Shown one piece after another: positions 60,721 through 64,000 of a stretch of 64,000 nt of DNA. The notes under the pieces are model-generated. The model saw nothing but the letters and a program-made list of their open reading frames with translations, did not search any database and was not told the DNA's origin. The DNA is taken from assembly GCA_947311845.1 (NCBI GenBank), contig CAMZMU010000052.1, forward strand, positions 138,337,733 through 138,401,732, written 5' to 3'. The position numbers were made by a program, and so were the translations under genes. The stretch comes from Poa pratensis. Its lineage: Eukaryota > Streptophyta > Magnoliopsida > Poales > Poaceae. Within the stretch, counting starts at the first letter, position 1; every line of letters starts with the position of its first letter.

Positions 60721-61231
60721 ATGGCTTCTTCTTCCGTGCTGCTCGGAGCCGCGGGCGCCGCCGTGCTCACCGGCACCCCCGCCGGACAGGCCGTTCCACG
60801 GCCGTGCTTCCTCGCTGCCCGTCCGCGGGCCCTGAGTGGCGGCCGCCTCTGCCTGCAAGCCCCACTCAGAGCGTCCGAGTCTCCGGTACTTGTCGCTAGT
60901 GTCGTTTGTTCATGACTGGATCATGTATGCTAGTGTCGATATGCTGACATATTATTACTTGTCGCAGGAGTACAACAAGGCTGTGGATGCCACCGGCGAC
61001 GCCATCGAGGGCGCCAAGGGGATTGGCGCGCAGGTGAAGAAGGGCGTGGCGGAGGCAGCGGAGTCCGTCTCGATCAACACGGACAAGGCCGTGGCGGCCA
61101 CCGGGGAGGGCAGGGACTTCGGCGCAGAGACGAAGAAGGCGGCAGAGGAGGCGTTGGAGGGCGCCAAGGACGCCGCCAAGGGCATCACCGACAAGGTCGC
61201 CGCCGAGACCAAAGCCGCGACCAAGGAGTAG
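60721..61231 (+). CDS. COR14B: COR14-type chloroplast cold-regulated LEA-like protein
   Basis: Two exons, 60721-60885 and 60968-61231 (donor CCG|GTACTT, acceptor CGCAG|GAG), giving 142 residues, close to the roughly 140 of barley COR14b and wheat WCOR14. Exon 1 (MASSSVLLGAAGAAVLTGT...) is a stromal transit peptide. Exon 2 has Lys/Ala/Glu-rich repeats (YNKAVDATGDAIEGAKG, TDKAVAATGEG, EALEGAKDAAKG, DKVAAETKAATKE). In the known proteins this stromal factor accumulates in cold with light and protects plastid functions. The frame is intact. An ABRE and TATA lie just upstream. The same exon layout is seen in the LEA gene at 43.6 kb. Confidence 0.93.
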
Positions 61232-61406
61232 CTCTAACATTATATATTAATTTGTCTGGCGATCTGCATGCATATACTTTGATATGAGACGTGATGTCAA
61301 ACATTATTGTTCCACAAATTTATATGGTTGTGACTAGCACTCTCATTCGACGGAAAACTAAGTCAAATGTCGGTCCAGATGGCATCCGCTTTCTAAGAAG
61401 AAAATT

Positions 61407-61460
61407 TCAGTTATGCAATCATAGCACAACTGTTCAGTTGTGCTATGATTGCATAACTGA
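61407..61460. repeat. Perfect 26-bp hairpin with 2-nt loop
   Basis: Arms 61407-61432 and 61435-61460 are exact complements, each containing ttatgcaatcatagcac or its reverse. It lies about 175 bp after the COR14 stop and could be in its 3' UTR. Partial extra copies of the arm (gcaatcatagcacaactg) follow at about 61481-61498. Confidence 0.97.
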
Positions 61461-61619
61461 AGATCGAGAGAATTCAATTGCAATCATAGCACAACTGAAA
61501 ATATTTAGGTTCCACCATGGTGCAGCTAGAAATTCTGAGTTGCAACCATCGTGCAATTTGAAATATCTGAGTTGTTCCTTCAAAAAAAAAATCTGAGTTG
61601 TAACCATTGTACAATTCAA

Positions 61620-62383
61620 GAGAATTTCTAGGTTGCACCTAGACCAGCATTAGTCAGAAAAACTATCCAACTGATGTGAACTTGACTGAGCTCTAACTTA
61701 ATACATCTTTGAGTGTGAGTTAGAAAAAACAATTTTTAATTAAGAGATAAACCCACCGTTAGTCACTGAACTTAAATTAGATGAGTAGTTTGGTCACACA
61801 AGTCTCAAAGTGTGATAAACTGGTCACTCAACTCTCAAAGATGAGTACATCGGTCACAATCATGACACCACAGCAAAATTATGCCGAGAGCAGGCCGGCC
61901 TACGGCTGGCGTTCATCGCGGGCGTCCGCACTGACAAGCGGGAGGAGCCGGAGGAGTCCTCGTCCTGGAATGTACGACGACGTCGGCCTCCAGCTCACGT
62001 ACATGCCGAGCATCGCGACCACGTCCTCGCTCCACTTCTTGCCGCCAAACCTCGCCGGTGTGAACGATGCACCTCGGTACGCACTTTCTCTTCCTTGACA
62101 ATTAGATCATGCAGAGCCATGTGCATGGAGAACGCAAACGGCGTCCGGTTCATGCCGACGCAAGTGACGTCTTTCGTTCTCGCGGTTAGAGACCTCTCCG
62201 ATCCCATCACCTTGTCCTTTGGATCCACTTCAACATTATGTTGCTCCACACGAAAGGAATTGACGCCGGAGAACCTTCATCGACGGTGCCTCCATCGTCT
62301 TCTCCAACTCCGGCGTCGGGCAGTTGGTCGCCACGGCCACGAGCTCTGACTAATGCTGGTCTAGGTGCAACCTAGAAATTCTC
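61620..62383. repeat. 34-bp inverted repeat joining flank and MULE interior
   Basis: 61620-61653 is the exact reverse complement of 62350-62383 (gaatttctaggttgcaccta core). The first arm lies outside the MULE, the second inside it. Confidence 0.95.
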
Positions 62384-62987
62384 CACCGCTGCCTCCCCAT
62401 CATTCCCATCGCTGAAGAGCTCCTGGAAATGCTAGAATGAGCGCCGTCATCGGCGTTCATGGAAGCGCGCCTCCCACGGCGTTCCAGCACAGCTCGCGCC
62501 GTCCTCGGCGTTCCACCGAAGCGCGCCGCCCTTGAGACCCCACTACAGCTCCCCCGCACGGGCCACCGTGTGCCGACCACAAGCTCGGCTTCCGGAGGCA
62601 CAATCTAGCGATTCGCCCGCCACGACCTTCCTCCGACCATCACCCGAGCTCTCCACCGCTGCCTCCCCATCATTCCCATCGCTGAAGAGCTCTGTACTCT
62701 GGCGACCATAAGTTGTTCGAGGAAATGTCTTACCATGGTGCTGTGTGCTTGCAGTGATAAAAAAATCAGCAATGTGCTTTGTGCAAAAAAACAACACAGT
62801 CAGCATGCCATGTCACTGTAATTTTGCTGCATCAGCGAAACACGTCATCGTTTGGTGCTCTGTTGGCAAAATTGTGACTGATATACTCATCTTTGAGAGT
62901 TGAGTGACCAGTTTATCACACTTTGAGAGTTGTGTGACCAAACTGCTCATCTAATTTAAGTTCAGTGACCAATGGTGCGTTTATCTC
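61744..62987. mobile_element. Mutator-like element with about 120-bp TIRs
   Basis: Ends GAGATAAAC.../...GTTTATCTC with long complementary arms (cactcaactctcaaagatgag and its reverse). The 9-bp duplication tttaattaa is at 61735-61743 and 62988-62996. 1,244 bp with no transposase. The GC-rich interior (61.87-62.65 kb) carries a 45-bp direct repeat at about 62383 and 62653, and reads on the minus strand as gene-like peptides (GGKKWSEDVVAMLGMYVSW; TKDVTCVGMNRTPFAFSM). Possible captured host sequence, source unknown. Confidence 0.9.
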
Positions 62988-63211
62988 TTTAATTAACCAT
63001 CACTCTGCACTTGGATCGTCGCTTTGAGAATCTGCAGAGCAACAACAACATGGGGCAAAGGCAAGGGGGCTGGTGCAGGTGGGGAAAGGGAAACAAAGTT
63101 CAAATTCATTTGGAAATATATACAAGCAGGAGTGCAGACAATTAATCAGGGCCAGTCAGTGTTGGTGTTGAACAAAGTGGTGCTACTGATACAAAGCCAA
63201 GAGATGTAAGT

Positions 63212-63507
63212 GAGTGAGAACCAACTCGTGGTTGGATGGTTAGGAGTGTGGTTGTACCCCCACCCCGTCAGAGTTTAAACCCCAGGTTTGACGCTGATGT
63301 TTCTCATTTAGGCGGATTTTTCAGTGAGAGGCGACTTTCCCGTCGACAACGCGACGCCCGTGGTGACTTCGTGAATCTCAAGACCTGATCCGCCGGCTGA
63401 GTCTCTCGAAGGTGCTCATAGGGGTAGGATGTGCGTGTGTGCGTTCATATGGGTGAGTGTATGCGCGTGTATATAAGCGTCTTTATTGTACTATGTTTCA
63501 CAAAAAA
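63212..63507 (+). mobile_element. Au-type SINE
   Basis: The tRNA-related head (ccaactcgtggttggatgg) and the body (cttcgtgaatctcaaga; gctcataggggtagg; gtgagtgtatgcgcgtgtat) match the Au SINE of wheat and Aegilops. Target duplication agatgtRagt at 63202-63211 and 63508-63517. An A-rich tail precedes the right duplication. Confidence 0.92.
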
Positions 63508-63658
63508 AGATGTGAGTCAGTCAGTGGGAGGGTTGAGGCAGAGTTGTTACAGATGCACCAAATCAGGCCATTTCATCAAGGATTGCAAGGAGATCTTATT
63601 ATGCATTCATTGTGGCAAAGGATGTGCATGTGTCTCGGAAATGCTCCATGGTGAATAG
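63508..63658 (+). pseudogene. CCHC zinc-knuckle fragment split by the SINE
   Basis: The frame after the SINE reads SCYRCTKSGHFIKDCKE, a complete CX2CX4HX4C knuckle, then LCIHCGKG, the start of a second one that is degenerate, and a stop. This double-knuckle form is usual for plant LINE ORF1 or gag-like proteins. Upstream sequence at about 63.03-63.20 kb probably belongs to the same ORF before the SINE landed. Confidence 0.65.
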
Positions 63659-64000
63659 ACCAAGTACAATGGTTAAGCTAGTACGTAGGGTGTGCAACAG
63701 AAGGTCTGCATATGCTGATAGCAACATCTGGTTGAAAAGCTGAACGTGAAGGGGCTAAAGAAACATGGGGTTTGATAGACAGCCTCGTACCCCTTCGTCC
63801 CGAGCGAGACACACGCACGAGCGATTAGGTTTCCTCCACCTCTCGTTGACGCTGCCGCCGATCTGCCTCGCTTTTGTGGCCTTCGGGGCATGGAGGCGGG
63901 GTGGATCTCGGCCCCGCCGGTGGGAGCTCTGTTCCCCATGTTTTAGGGTTAAAGTTTGGTGGGGCGGCACTCAGGTGGTGGCGGTGGCGCCTTTTCCAAT
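63659..64000. other. Right edge, no gene recognised
   Basis: GC-rich from 63.78 kb, with chance minus-strand frames. It may be part of a retroelement continuing past the window. Confidence 0.3.

Noticed and set aside
1..64000. tRNA, rRNA, CRISPR arrays, bacterial-type operons or an endogenous virus
   Set aside because: No cloverleaf, spacer array or virus-type gene order was seen. The only reverse transcriptase-related sequences are the Copia pol and one LINE fragment.

Overview
The window looks like gene-island DNA from a large grass genome, almost certainly Triticeae (wheat, Aegilops or barley group). The reasons are an Au-type SINE at 63.2 kb, a chloroplast COR14-type cold-regulated gene at 60.7 kb, long LTR retrotransposons with nested insertions, and Stowaway, CACTA, Harbinger and MULE elements around intron-containing plant genes. 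No virus, bacterial operon, tRNA, rRNA or CRISPR array was seen. All identifications rest on motifs and family knowledge read by eye; no database search was run.

Layout. 0.2-4.6 kb: a multi-exon gene with an AT-hook and a plant Transposase_24-type domain (+). 7.2-7.9 kb: a single-exon ERF repressor with EAR motifs (+). 9-35.4 kb: a decayed tandem array whose ancestral unit was [GC-rich module]-[methionine aminopeptidase MAP1B on the minus strand]-[AT-rich block]. One copy keeps MAP1B exons 1-8 (30.2-33.0 kb). Another keeps only the last exons (16.7-17.1 kb). A third keeps almost none. The array is peppered with insertions whose target-site duplications can be read: a Harbinger with a nonsense-mutated transposase, three LTR-like elements (two with duplications), a hAT MITE, a CACTA element, LINE pieces and Stowaways. 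36.9-39.2 kb: an intact three-exon yellow-stripe-like metal-chelate transporter (-). 41.8-42.9 kb: a retroposon with a 12-bp target duplication. 43.6-44.7 kb: a plastid-type LEA group 3 gene (+). 46.4-47.5 kb: a palindromic minisatellite. 47.5-58.1 kb: a Copia element whose 5' LTR is split by a 4-kb solo LTR. 58.9-59.6 kb: a 343-bp tandem duplication. 60.7-61.2 kb: COR14-type gene (+). 61.4-63.0 kb: a perfect hairpin and a MULE with possible captured sequence. 63.2-63.7 kb: a SINE inside a zinc-knuckle fragment.

The likely functional host genes are the ERF, the YSL transporter and the two cold/dehydration LEA genes, with the Transposase_24 gene possible. The two LEA genes share a transit-peptide exon followed by an intron and then a repeat-rich exon, so they are probably diverged tandem paralogues pushed apart by the Copia element. 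Several insertions in the 9-35 kb array are absent from a sister copy in the same window, which gives local empty sites and allows relative dating.
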